Source: an uncultured Flavobacteriaceae bacterium
Lineage (GTDB): Bacteria; Bacteroidota; Bacteroidia; Flavobacteriales; Flavobacteriaceae
Assembly: GCA_943842625.1 (NCBI GenBank)
Contig: CALTCK010000001.1
Coordinates: 186,001-250,000, forward strand
Direction: 5' to 3'
DNA length: 64,000 nt
In this document: one piece after another, positions 18,017-27,267 of the stretch
Position numbering within the stretch: position 1 is the first letter of the stretch
How the letters are laid out: the number at the start of each line of letters is the position of its first letter
Program-made: the position numbers and the translations under genes
The notes under the pieces: model-generated
Told to the model about the DNA's origin: nothing
What the model saw: the letters and a program-made list of their open reading frames with translations, nothing else
Databases searched by the model: none

Positions 18017-21000
18017 ATGGATTCCTTCAATTTTAAAAAATGGAACAATGTTTTAGGATGGTTTGTATTTACGATAGCACTTTCAACGTACTGGTTAACT
18101 GTCGAGCCAACAGCAAGTTTTTGGGATGCAGGTGAATATATTACCACCTCTAGTAATTTAGAGGTTGGACACCCTCCTGGAGCACCATTATATCAAATTT
18201 TAGGAGCATTTTTCTCAATTTTTGCATTGGAAGCTACAAATATTGCCCTAACCATAAATTTAATGTCAGTTTTTGCAAGCGCTTTTACCATACTATTTAT
18301 GTTTTGGTCACTAACCATGTTATTAACTACTATTGTTTCTAGAAAAATTGAGTTAAAAAAACAAAATTATCATGCAATTTTGGGCAGTGCAGCAATAGGG
18401 TCTCTGGCATTTGCATTTTCAGATAGCTTTTGGTTCAATGCTGTAGAAGCAGAGGTATATGCGATGGCAACCTTTATTATGTCTGTTTTATTCTATTTGG
18501 CTTTGCGATGGGAAAGAGATATGAATACGCCAAGAGGAGATAGATGGGTCATTTTAATCGCTTTCGTAATTGGTTTATCTTTTGGTGTTCACTTTATGGG
18601 ACTTCTTACAATTCCAGCTATGGGAATGCTGTATTTCTTTAAAAATTATAAATCGGTAACCCTAAAAAATTTCCTAATAGCCAATATTGTTATGGTAGCT
18701 ATTTTACTATTTATATTTAAGTTACTACTCCCCATGACGCTTAAATTTTTTAGTGCATCAGAAATATTTTTTGTAAATAGTATTGGACTTCCTTTTAATT
18801 CAGGAACTATTATAGCAGGTTTCCTTTTCACAGGTTTGTTTTATTATTTATTGAGGTTTACAAGAGAAAAAGAATATGTAAAGCTTAACACCTTACTATT
18901 AGCTATACTTTTTATATTTATTGGGTTTTCTAGCTGGATAATGCTCCCCGTTAGAGCCAATGCTGGAACTATGATTAACGAGAACAATCCAAATAATGCA
19001 AGAGAATTATTAGCCTATTACAACAGAGAGCAATACCCTGAAACACATCTTTTTTATGGCCCCCTATTTACGGAAAAATATGTAGGCTTAGATCCAAAAA
19101 AACCTTATAAAGATGATAAACCTAAATTTGAAAAAGATGAAGAAAATGGCAAGTATATAATCGTTAATGATTTTGTAAATGCTTCACAAAATACCGACGA
19201 TGCTCAAAAAGGTTTATTTCCAAGAATGTGGAGTATGGAACATGCAACAAATTATATGCAATTTACCGATGGGCTTGAATTTACTATAAAGAGAGAATAC
19301 CTGGGAGAATCCAGATTAATCGATATTGTAAAAGATTTTAATCAGGACATCAGGTCTGGTAATGTTGGTGTTGAGGATTTAGATGATTTTTTAAAAGATT
19401 TTGGGCCTTTTTTAGATATCCAAAAACCTACATTCCTACAAAATATTGCTTATATGTTTGAATATCAATTTGGATATATGTATTGGAGATATTTTATGTG
19501 GAATTTTAGTGGAAGACAAGACGATAAACAAGGCGAATACACTGATTTACACGGAAATTGGCTTACCGGAATTAATTTTATTGATGATGCAAGGTTAGGC
19601 CCACAAGAATTTATAGCAAGTGACTCGAAAAACAATAAAGCTAGAAATACCTATTTTATGTTACCTCTTTTACTAGGAATTATTGGAATTTTATTTCATT
19701 ATAAAAATGATCCTAAAAACTTTTGGGTACTTTTAATATTCTTTCTTTTTACTGGTATAGCTTTAAAAATTTATTTAAACGAAAGACCTTTCGAACCAAG
19801 AGAACGAGACTATGCTTTGGTTGGATCTTTTTATGTTTTTGCAATGTGGATTGGTTTTGGAGTATATGCTTTGTTTGAAATAGTCAAAGAAAAAATAAAA
19901 CCAAAATTAGCGGTTCCAATTGTTTTAGCTTCAACTGCATTGGCAGTTCCTGTTTTAATGGGGTCTCAAAACTGGGACGATCACGATCGGTCTAATAGAT
20001 ACACTGCACAATCTATGGCAAAAATGTATTTAGATTCCTGTGATGAAAATGCAATTATATTTACCATCGGTGATAATGACACCTTTGCATTATGGTATGC
20101 CCAAGGAATTGAGGGATACCGGCAAGATGTTCGAATTGTTAATACAAGTCTTTTTCAGACCGATTGGTACATTGACGATATGAAAAAGAAAGCTTTTGAT
20201 AGCGATCCGATTCCCTCTCAACTTAGCCATGATAAATACAAGTATGGCTCGAGAGACTTTCTGTTCTTTCAAAAAACAAGAAAAGATACTATTAATATTA
20301 AAGATTGGATGGATTTTGTTGCCAATGACAGTAAAAAAACACAAGTAGAATTGGAAAGCAGACAGTGGGTTAACACTTTTCCAACGAAAGTGATTAAAAT
20401 TCCTGTGGACAAAGAAGCTGTTTTGCAAAACGGAATTGTTGATCCTAAAGATGCTGATAAAATAGTTCCCAATATATATATAACTTTAAAAGGAGATGTT
20501 ATTTATAAAAACAGACTCTTAATGTTAGATGTAATTGCAAATAATAATTGGGAGCGTCCTATCTATTTTAGTGGAGGTGCTTTTGGAGACGACGATTATA
20601 TTTGGATGAAAGAATTTTTACAACTAGAAGGCGTTTTATATAAACTAGTACCTATTCGAACTCCTTTAGATAAAAATAATCCCTATGAAATGGGACGAAT
20701 AGATGGAGATAAAATGTACAACATCGTTATGAATTGGAAATGGGGAAATAGTGGTGATCCAGCTATTTATCATGATGTGGAAACAAGAAGAAATGGAATA
20801 ACTTACAGAAGCACGCTCTCAAGATTAGCAAATGTGTTGATTGAAGAAGGTCAAAATGATAAAGCAGAAAACGTACTAGATTTGGCTATGGAAAAAATGC
20901 CTGTAGATTATTTTGAGTTTTATTCCCTGCTAGAGCCTTTTATCCTGTATTACTATCAAATAAATAAAGTTGAAAAAGCACGAGCAGTATACCAATCTGT

Positions 21001-21271
21001 TGTTAGACATTATCAAGAACACCTGTTCTTCTACAGCAAACTAAGCTACAATAAACAAGAGGCTATTGGAGATGAAATATTTAGCGATTTAGGGCGCTAC
21101 AGAGGATTATTAGACGTCTTGGCTTCTTTCGACAATCAAGAGTATACCGTTGTTGAAGCTGAAAAATTTAATGAGTATCTTCAAAAATTCAATTTTTCAG
21201 ATAACCAAAATGACTTATTGGAAGTGGAGGAAGAAATTTTTGATGACAGTTTGCTAAACTCTTTAGATTAA
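18017..21271 (+). CDS. DUF2723 membrane protein, GT-C type glycosyltransferase (TMEM260-like)
   Basis: Large polytopic protein of 1084 residues. The N-terminal half carries many membrane helices and, after the first, the DUF2723 signature WDAGEYITTSSNLEVGHPPG; the acidic pair here is the expected site of a GT-C enzyme using a lipid-linked sugar. A soluble region (about residues 330-560) interrupts the membrane part, and helical repeats resembling TPRs follow near the C-terminus (NVLIEEGQNDKAENVLDLAM). The family contains human TMEM260, a protein O-mannosyltransferase, so protein O-glycosylation in the periplasm is a reasonable inference; the bacterial substrate is not known. Stands alone, with tRNA-Gln upstream on the other strand. 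Confidence 0.82.
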   Translation: MDSFNFKKWNNVLGWFVFTIALSTYWLTVEPTASFWDAGEYITTSSNLEVGHPPGAPLYQILGAFFSIFALEATNIALTINLMSVFASAFTILFMFWSLTMLLTTIVSRKIELKKQNYHAILGSAAIGSLAFAFSDSFWFNAVEAEVYAMATFIMSVLFYLALRWERDMNTPRGDRWVILIAFVIGLSFGVHFMGLLTIPAMGMLYFFKNYKSVTLKNFLIANIVMVAILLFIFKLLLPMTLKFFSASEIFFVNSIGLPFNSGTIIAGFLFTGLFYYLLRFTREKEYVKLNTLLLAILFIFIGFSSWIMLPVRANAGTMINENNPNNARELLAYYNREQYPETHLFYGPLFTEKYVGLDPKKPYKDDKPKFEKDEENGKYIIVNDFVNASQNTDDAQKGLFPRMWSMEHATNYMQFTDGLEFTIKREYLGESRLIDIVKDFNQDIRSGNVGVEDLDDFLKDFGPFLDIQKPTFLQNIAYMFEYQFGYMYWRYFMWNFSGRQDDKQGEYTDLHGNWLTGINFIDDARLGPQEFIASDSKNNKARNTYFMLPLLLGIIGILFHYKNDPKNFWVLLIFFLFTGIALKIYLNERPFEPRERDYALVGSFYVFAMWIGFGVYALFEIVKEKIKPKLAVPIVLASTALAVPVLMGSQNWDDHDRSNRYTAQSMAKMYLDSCDENAIIFTIGDNDTFALWYAQGIEGYRQDVRIVNTSLFQTDWYIDDMKKKAFDSDPIPSQLSHDKYKYGSRDFLFFQKTRKDTINIKDWMDFVANDSKKTQVELESRQWVNTFPTKVIKIPVDKEAVLQNGIVDPKDADKIVPNIYITLKGDVIYKNRLLMLDVIANNNWERPIYFSGGAFGDDDYIWMKEFLQLEGVLYKLVPIRTPLDKNNPYEMGRIDGDKMYNIVMNWKWGNSGDPAIYHDVETRRNGITYRSTLSRLANVLIEEGQNDKAENVLDLAMEKMPVDYFEFYSLLEPFILYYYQINKVEKARAVYQSVVRHYQEHLFFYSKLSYNKQEAIGDEIFSDLGRYRGLLDVLASFDNQEYTVVEAEKFNEYLQKFNFSDNQNDLLEVEEEIFDDSLLNSLD

Positions 21272-21341
21272 TAACACTTTTATTAACGCTTGCCGGACTC
21301 CAAAATGAATAATATCTAATGTATTATTCTAGAAAATTTAT

Positions 21342-21638
21342 TTAAACATATTCATTAACAAGACCAATTAACGTATTAGCGTCTTGCTCTCCGCTTTGGC
21401 GCCATTTCATTTCGCCTTGCTTGTAAATCATTAGAGTTGGTAATCCTTTAACACGCAGTGCTTTGGATAATTCTTCATTTTTTTCGACATCAATTTTTAT
21501 AACTCTGGCCTTATCACCTAAAGCAGCTGCAACATCTCTTAATACGGGATGCATTTCTTTAGATGCTTCGTCCCAGTCTGTATAAAAATCAAATAAGACA
21601 GGTACTTGGGTTTCAATTAATTCTCCAAATTTTGACAT
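21342..21638 (-). CDS. Thioredoxin-fold protein lacking the CxxC active site
   Basis: A 98-residue single-domain thioredoxin-like protein. The fold signatures are present: VPVLFDFYTDW, then RVIKIDVEKNEELSKALRVKGLPTLMIYKQGE with the cis-proline loop (GLPT). Where thioredoxins have WCGPCK, this one reads WDEASKEM; there is no cysteine anywhere in the protein. It therefore cannot do dithiol-disulfide exchange. A binding, chaperone-like or regulatory role is possible but not shown. Convergent with the DUF2723 gene. Confidence 0.85.
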   Translation of the reverse strand: MSKFGELIETQVPVLFDFYTDWDEASKEMHPVLRDVAAALGDKARVIKIDVEKNEELSKALRVKGLPTLMIYKQGEMKWRQSGEQDANTLIGLVNEYV

Positions 21639-21691
21639 AATTTCTTAGTATTGGTAAAAAACTGTTCTGCAAATATAGTGTTTTCAGGGAA

Positions 21692-22918
21692 TTATGCATT
21701 AGAGCCCTTTTTTTTGAGCTTTATCACAGTAATCTCTGGCCAAATTCCTACCCGACCCGGATAGCCTAAAAACCCAAATCCACGATTTACATTTATAAAT
21801 CTTCCTTTTTCTTCATAAATACCCGCCCAGTTCTCGTACCTATATTTAACAGGACTCCATTTTATCCAACCTGGTATTTCGATACCAAACTGCATTCCAT
21901 GAGTATGTCCACTTAAAGTTAATTGAAAATTACGATCGTCATTCTTAACTCTCGACTTCCAATGCGAAGGATCATGACTCAATAAGACTTTAAAATCGCT
22001 ATTATTAATGTTTTTACAAGCTGCGTCTAAATCTCCTGCTTGTTTGAAGCCATTTTCACCCCAGTTTTCTACTCCAACGATTGCAATTTTTTGATTTTTT
22101 CTCTTGATATAAAAATTCTCATTCAACAACAAATTCCAACCCATTTCAGACTGAATTTTTTTAAGCTTATTTAAGTTTTTTAATTTTTCTTCTTCACTGT
22201 TCCAACGAATATAATCTCCATAATCATGATTTCCTAAAACAGAAAAAACACCTTCTTTCGCACTTAAATTAGAAAATAACTCTTTCCAATCATCCATTTC
22301 ATCAGCAACGTTATTAACTAAATCTCCAGTAAAGAATATAGCATCACTATCTTGTTGGTTTATTAAGTCTACAGCATAAGCAATTTTGTTTTTATTGTCA
22401 AAACTACCACTATGAATATCACTTATTTGTGTCATCGTAAAACCGTCAAATGCCTCCGGCAAGTCAGCAAACTCCAATTCATATTTTAATACTTTAAAGT
22501 TATATTTCCCTTTTATCATACCATATAATAGAGTGGAAAAAGGTATTGCTGCAACTCCTAAAGCAAGTGTACTTAAAAATTTTCTTCTGGATGGGATATA
22601 AAAATTTTGCTCATTTGCAAAAATTTTAAAATACAATCCTAATATGAGTCGTGTTATATCCTCTCCTAACATAAAAATAATCACTAGTAGTTTTGGAATA
22701 ATTAATACCAAAAATAAACCGAATAAATAGCTTATTGGAGGTTGAGAGAAATGAGTTGAACTATTTGAATTTAATAAAAAATATAATGAAACGATGATCA
22801 CTAAAGAGACTAATAAATAAACTCCTGTTATCCAGAAATTTTTTGTAAGAGTTCTAATTGCTTGTAAGGCATATAAATCAATTAGGGTGTAAATTATAAT
22901 AAAAAAAAACCAGCGCAT
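21692..22918 (-). CDS. Membrane-anchored metallophosphoesterase (YkuE/YaeI-like)
   Basis: Calcineurin-like phosphoesterase anchored in the inner membrane. Four or so N-terminal hydrophobic helices precede RRKFLSTLALGVAAIPFSTLLYG and then the catalytic domain, whose metal-binding blocks are complete: TQISDIHSGSF (DxH), FFTGDLVNN (GDxxN), VLGNHDYGDY (GNHD), LLSHDPSHW and LSGHTHGMQ (GHxH). Relatives act on lipid-linked phosphoesters such as UDP-diacylglucosamine, but the substrate here is unknown. The ORF track starts at a TTG; the ATG at 22918 (MRWFFFIIIYT) lies at the start of the first helix and is preferred, giving 408 residues. Confidence 0.88.
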   Translation of the reverse strand: MRWFFFIIIYTLIDLYALQAIRTLTKNFWITGVYLLVSLVIIVSLYFLLNSNSSTHFSQPPISYLFGLFLVLIIPKLLVIIFMLGEDITRLILGLYFKIFANEQNFYIPSRRKFLSTLALGVAAIPFSTLLYGMIKGKYNFKVLKYELEFADLPEAFDGFTMTQISDIHSGSFDNKNKIAYAVDLINQQDSDAIFFTGDLVNNVADEMDDWKELFSNLSAKEGVFSVLGNHDYGDYIRWNSEEEKLKNLNKLKKIQSEMGWNLLLNENFYIKRKNQKIAIVGVENWGENGFKQAGDLDAACKNINNSDFKVLLSHDPSHWKSRVKNDDRNFQLTLSGHTHGMQFGIEIPGWIKWSPVKYRYENWAGIYEEKGRFINVNRGFGFLGYPGRVGIWPEITVIKLKKKGSNA

Positions 22919-23045
22919 TGAACGAATAATTATTTTTTTAAATATAATATGTTTTAGATAACATTTATAAAATTTAGCCAATCTTTAACTTATTGGATAA
23001 AAATTAAGAAAAGATTTAATGAACCAATAGTAGATTTTTTTTCTG

Positions 23046-23717
23046 CTAGGTGAGATTTATCTCAAAAATATTATTGATTTCTCCCATTTTTGAAGTTTCA
23101 TAAACAGATGTTAGTTTTAAGTTGTTTAATGATGCTATCGAAGTAATGATTTCGATTTGACAATCTTCTGAGAGAATCATATTTACCTGATTGTGGCTGG
23201 TTATGAAGTTGGGTAATTGATTAAATAGATTTTTAAAATATTCGAATTCTTCACCACAAAACCAGGCTTTTTCTTTTATGTTTTTTGCTTTTTTAGGGTA
23301 ATATGGCGGGTTGATTATAATTAAATCGAAGGATTTATTTTTTAAGTTTTTAAATAAATCGGAATCAATGACGTCTACTTTAAGCTGATTTTCAAAAGAG
23401 GCTTTTTTCAAATAATCTAATGCGATATTATTAATATCTGTTGCGGTAACAAAGGCTCCTTTTTTACTAGCTAAAAGTGAAATAATTCCAGAACCACAAC
23501 CCAACTCCAAAAAAGCTTTATTTTTTAAATCTAATTCAACTATATAATCTAGTAATATTTTGGTGCTTAAGGTTAGATGAGGAGGAAACACCTCTGGATG
23601 CACCAAAACTTCAATATCCTGATAGTTGTATTTTCGTGGTTTTCTATAATAGTAAGTTAAACCGGTTTTTAAAAATGGCTGTGTAATACGTTTTATAATG
23701 TTTCTTAACTTTGACAT
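23046..23717 (-). CDS. Class I SAM-dependent methyltransferase (HemK/RsmC-like)
   Basis: Methyltransferase of 223 residues. The SAM-binding motif I is FLELGCGSGIISLLA, motif II is VTATDINNIALDYL, and the catalytic-type motif IV is LIINPPYYP. NPPY is typical of enzymes that methylate planar nitrogens in RNA bases or glutamine side chains, so a nucleic-acid or protein substrate is as likely as a small molecule. The start codon overlaps the last base of the radical SAM gene upstream, so the two are translationally coupled and it is the last gene of that operon. Specific substrate not identified. Confidence 0.82.
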   Translation of the reverse strand: MSKLRNIIKRITQPFLKTGLTYYYRKPRKYNYQDIEVLVHPEVFPPHLTLSTKILLDYIVELDLKNKAFLELGCGSGIISLLASKKGAFVTATDINNIALDYLKKASFENQLKVDVIDSDLFKNLKNKSFDLIIINPPYYPKKAKNIKEKAWFCGEEFEYFKNLFNQLPNFITSHNQVNMILSEDCQIEIITSIASLNNLKLTSVYETSKMGEINNIFEINLT

Positions 23718-25238
23718 TATTCAGAGTAAAAGCCTTGAGTTTCAGGTTGACGATATTTCCAAATTTTATGCATGATTTTTATTTCATAAGGATATTTATA
23801 AAAACCCGTTATATATCGAATCTTAGAAACACCCCTTAACAAACTCCTCTTAAATCCTTTAATTCTAAAATCGGTAGCAGTTGGATAATAGCCATTTAAA
23901 ACTGTTTCAAAATTCATAATTCGATCTACCATTTTTGGAGTTAGCCAAGGCGTTAGTGGATTTTTTCTTAAATCAAAATTTTCCCAAGCTGGAGCTAACC
24001 AATCTTCAAGATTTTTGGGAAAACTAAAGCCCGCTTTTTGAATTTGTTCATACAACTCAGATCCCTCGGTAGCTACAGGACTATATAAGTAAATAATAAT
24101 TTCAGCATCAGGGTTAATTTCTTTAATTTCTTTTATAAAATTAATATCCCATTCTATTTGAGCCATCACTTTTTCGGGAGTTTCAGCAGGCATACCTAAT
24201 ACAAAAGAAAGTTCTGGGATGATACCAATTGGATATAACCTTTTTACAAACTCTTTGATGGTTTCCCCAGTTTGAGTTCCTCCTTTATTCATTTGTTTTA
24301 GGATTTCATCATTACCAGTTTCAGCTCCCAAAAAAATCATCTTACAACCAGCTTCTTTCATTAAAATTAAATCGGCATCACTGTATTTGTTTATAGTGTC
24401 AATTCTTCCTTCCCCCCACCAAGTGATCCCATCGTTTTTAATCAATTCAGAAAATTCGATGACTCTTTTCCTGGAAGTAAAGAAATTATTATCATGAAAC
24501 TCTATGGCTTCTATACGATAAGTATCCTTAAAATATTTTACATCTTTATAAACTGATTCTGCAGATTTTGCTTTCCAACGACCCTTATAAATAGGAACTA
24601 CGGCACAAAAAGAACAAGTGAAAGGACAGCCTAAACTAGAATGGTAACTAAAGGTATTTCTTCCCAAAAAAGTTTTACTTAAGTAGTTTTCTAAGTTGTA
24701 AAAACTATTTAAATGTTGATAAGGTAATTTCGGCAACGAATCCTGATCTAACAGTTCTTCTTTTGCTGTTTTTATGATTTCACCTTCTTCATTTTTGAAG
24801 ATCAAGGTTTTTTATAGTTGAAATTTCAGTATGATTATTATCCTCTAAAACCCTTATTAATGAAGGAAAAGCAATATCGCCAGGTCCATTTATAACATAA
24901 TCTACAAAACCAGACGAGATGGAAACCTGGTATTGGTTGGAAGCAAAATATCCACCCCAAATAGTAATACAATCTGGATATTTGTCCTTTATTTTTTTAG
25001 TAAAAGGAATGGCTTGTCTTAATTGAGGTCCGGGCATTACCGTACTACAGAAATATTTAAAATTTCCTGTTTTAAAATAAGAATCAATTTTCTCCCAAGG
25101 ATCATTTTCTAAATTTCCATCAACAAACACAAATTCGTAAATCCCATAAATAGAAGCTCCCACTTGTAAAATAGAATTTGGAATTCGATGTTTACCATTG
25201 GCACTTTTAGGGTTAAATATGAGAATTTGGTTATTCAT
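23717..25238 (-). pseudogene. B12-binding-type radical SAM protein, split by a one-base insertion
   Basis: Two ORFs together make one protein. The upstream piece (24789-25238) is an N-terminal B12-binding-like domain (NNQILIFNPKSANGKHRIP, then ITIWGGYFASNQ and GPGDIAFPSLI). The downstream piece (23717-24805, TTG in the track) holds the radical SAM core with cluster motif GCPFTCSFCAV, the GEGRID block and the MIFLGAETGNDEIL segment. The junction reads STIKNLD in one frame and LIFKNEEGE in the other; one extra base near 24803 separates them. Restored length would be about 506 residues. Such proteins methylate or rearrange unactivated carbons; substrate unknown. Either a real pseudogene or a sequence error. 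Confidence 0.8.
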
Positions 25239-25261
25239 TTAGAAAAAAATAGTTTAGCAAT

Positions 25262-26020
25262 TTAAAAATTATTTAATGATTTCTCTTTAAAAAAGTGATA
25301 AGCATTTTTGTATGCTTTACTTGCATTATCCAATAAATCATCATGAATAGTTATAGCTTTAGAATTGGTTTTAAATATTGTTCCTTTAGTTATATTTGAA
25401 GAAGGATCCCCCCATTTTTGAGTATACTTTTTTAGCTGGTATTCTTTTTTTAGAGGATTGTTTAAGTTTAGAAAAACTGATAAATTATTTAATACCTCAT
25501 CTGGTTTTTCTATTAATTCATCATAGTCAATAAAAAACCAATTGGAAGGTTTTAATAAGGATATAAAGTCTATTAGATAACTCAGCCTATCCATGTAAAT
25601 ACTAGTAACTGTTTCCTGGCTCATCGGCATATTTTTATTATTAGATAAGTTTATGATACTTGAGATTGTATCTTGAGGGTTTCGTATCAAAATGATATGT
25701 TTGTTGCTATTAGGAATAATAACATTTCTATTCGGAGTGACAGAGCCATGATTAACTTGATTTACAATATACTTGCATTTTTTAAATAATTGACGTGATT
25801 TTCTTCTTATGTCAAATTCAGATTTTATTAGGCTTTCAAAATTTTGATATTTAATAAAATATTCACCAAACCCAATAATTTTATTATGATCTGATAAAAC
25901 ATGCATTAATAAGGAACTGCCACTTCTTGGATGCCCCATGATAAATAGGAAACGTTGGCCTTTATCAGGTCTAAATGGTTTCCATATCTGAATTAGTATG
26001 TTTTTAATAAAATTTTTCAA
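25262..26020 (-). CDS. Sulfotransferase family protein
   Basis: PAPS-dependent sulfotransferase-like protein of 252 residues. The 5'-phosphosulfate loop is seen as FIMGHPRSGSSLLMHVLSDH (about residues 26-45) and the 3'-phosphate-binding segment as HIILIRNPQDTISSIINLSN. The acceptor is not predictable; in this setting a glycan, lipid or secondary metabolite is likely. It starts with TTG in a 4-base overlap with the flippase-like gene (TTGA), so the two are translationally coupled, and the radical SAM gene follows 23 bases later. Confidence 0.82.
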   Translation of the reverse strand: MKNFIKNILIQIWKPFRPDKGQRFLFIMGHPRSGSSLLMHVLSDHNKIIGFGEYFIKYQNFESLIKSEFDIRRKSRQLFKKCKYIVNQVNHGSVTPNRNVIIPNSNKHIILIRNPQDTISSIINLSNNKNMPMSQETVTSIYMDRLSYLIDFISLLKPSNWFFIDYDELIEKPDEVLNNLSVFLNLNNPLKKEYQLKKYTQKWGDPSSNITKGTIFKTNSKAITIHDDLLDNASKAYKNAYHFFKEKSLNNF

Positions 26021-27192
26021 TTCTTAGTTTTTTTTATCCAAAACCACAATAAAACAACAATAGCCCATTGTCCAAGAACTTTCAATAGTAGGGCTCCTGT
26101 TATATTCCAATATTTTATTAAAAAATATCCAGCGAATAATTGGAAGATTAAAATTAAAGAAGTGAAATAAGCTATTTTTATTTGGTGATTTTTTTTATAA
26201 TATTCATTTACCAATAGAATATTTAAAAATAAGGGAACTACAAATAAAAAAGCTAAGCCATACTGTAATTTTGAGAAGGTAAACCGATATAAGTAATTTA
26301 AAACAAGAAAAATTATTAATGTAGCAAAAAAAGCAAATCCCCAACCGTAAAAAAAGAATTTTTTTTGAATATCTTTTATTTTTTGGTTTTTAAACCGATA
26401 ATAATTTTTAAGATAGGGAGTAATAAAAAAGGCACTTGCCATTTGTGATAATGCTAAAAAACTAATTAACATTTGATATTTGCTGAGTAAGGTAAAGTTG
26501 AAAAATAAAGCTCCATAATAGGTATCTACTCTTGACCTTAATGTCCCTAAAGCAAGAGGAATAAAAAATGGTAAAGACTTTTTCAACTCTTTAAATTGAA
26601 AATTAACAGGAGTATTCTTAAAGTCTCCAATAAAAAAATACAAAAAAGTTAAAAACTTTACTGCAAGCGCGATTACAATTAGTTGTATTAAAATCTTTAA
26701 ATTTAACACCTCTATTTCTAGAATTACCATTAGTAAAAGAGTCACTAGAAAAAACGATTCGACTCCTATATTTAATTTGAATTTTCTGTTGAAAACTATC
26801 AATGATTTAAATGATTGATTCAAAAATTTTAATAGTACCAATAACAAAACATCAATCTCTATGTCCAAGAAGGCTGGAGTGAAAAATATTAAAATCCCAC
26901 TAGGAATCAATAAAAAACTTCTAACTAAAATATTATTAAGCCACTTCTGATTTACTTTTGATGGAAACTCGCTAAAAGTCTTCAGCAAATAATCATTATT
27001 CCCAAACGATAAGAAAAGTAAAAATAGGTTACTCCAAATTAATATTTCTGCGTATTCTCCCCATAATTCAACAGACTTAAATCTAACGATAACCAATGAT
27101 AAAAGAACAACAGATAAAATGCTTAAAATTTGACTTACACCAAAAAGTGAAATGACTTTAATCCTATGTTTTGCTTTTTTTAAGGGATTCAT
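26017..27192 (-). CDS. Oligosaccharide flippase-like membrane protein
   Basis: Polytopic membrane protein of 391 residues with about ten to twelve hydrophobic helices and very little soluble sequence. The N-terminus (ISLFGVSQILSILSVVLLSLVIVRF) and the pattern of paired helices resemble Wzx/RfbX-type flippases of the MOP superfamily that move lipid-linked glycans across the inner membrane. It is the first gene of a minus-strand operon that continues with a sulfotransferase, radical SAM protein and methyltransferase. Identification rests on topology and context, so the transported molecule is unknown. Confidence 0.65.
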   Translation of the reverse strand: MNPLKKAKHRIKVISLFGVSQILSILSVVLLSLVIVRFKSVELWGEYAEILIWSNLFLLFLSFGNNDYLLKTFSEFPSKVNQKWLNNILVRSFLLIPSGILIFFTPAFLDIEIDVLLLVLLKFLNQSFKSLIVFNRKFKLNIGVESFFLVTLLLMVILEIEVLNLKILIQLIVIALAVKFLTFLYFFIGDFKNTPVNFQFKELKKSLPFFIPLALGTLRSRVDTYYGALFFNFTLLSKYQMLISFLALSQMASAFFITPYLKNYYRFKNQKIKDIQKKFFFYGWGFAFFATLIIFLVLNYLYRFTFSKLQYGLAFLFVVPLFLNILLVNEYYKKNHQIKIAYFTSLILIFQLFAGYFLIKYWNITGALLLKVLGQWAIVVLLWFWIKKTKN

Positions 27193-27267
27193 TTAGTATT
27201 TGACTCGTTTTTTATGCTAATATGAGATAATATTTTAATTCTTGAATAATAAATAATAGTTTTGATT

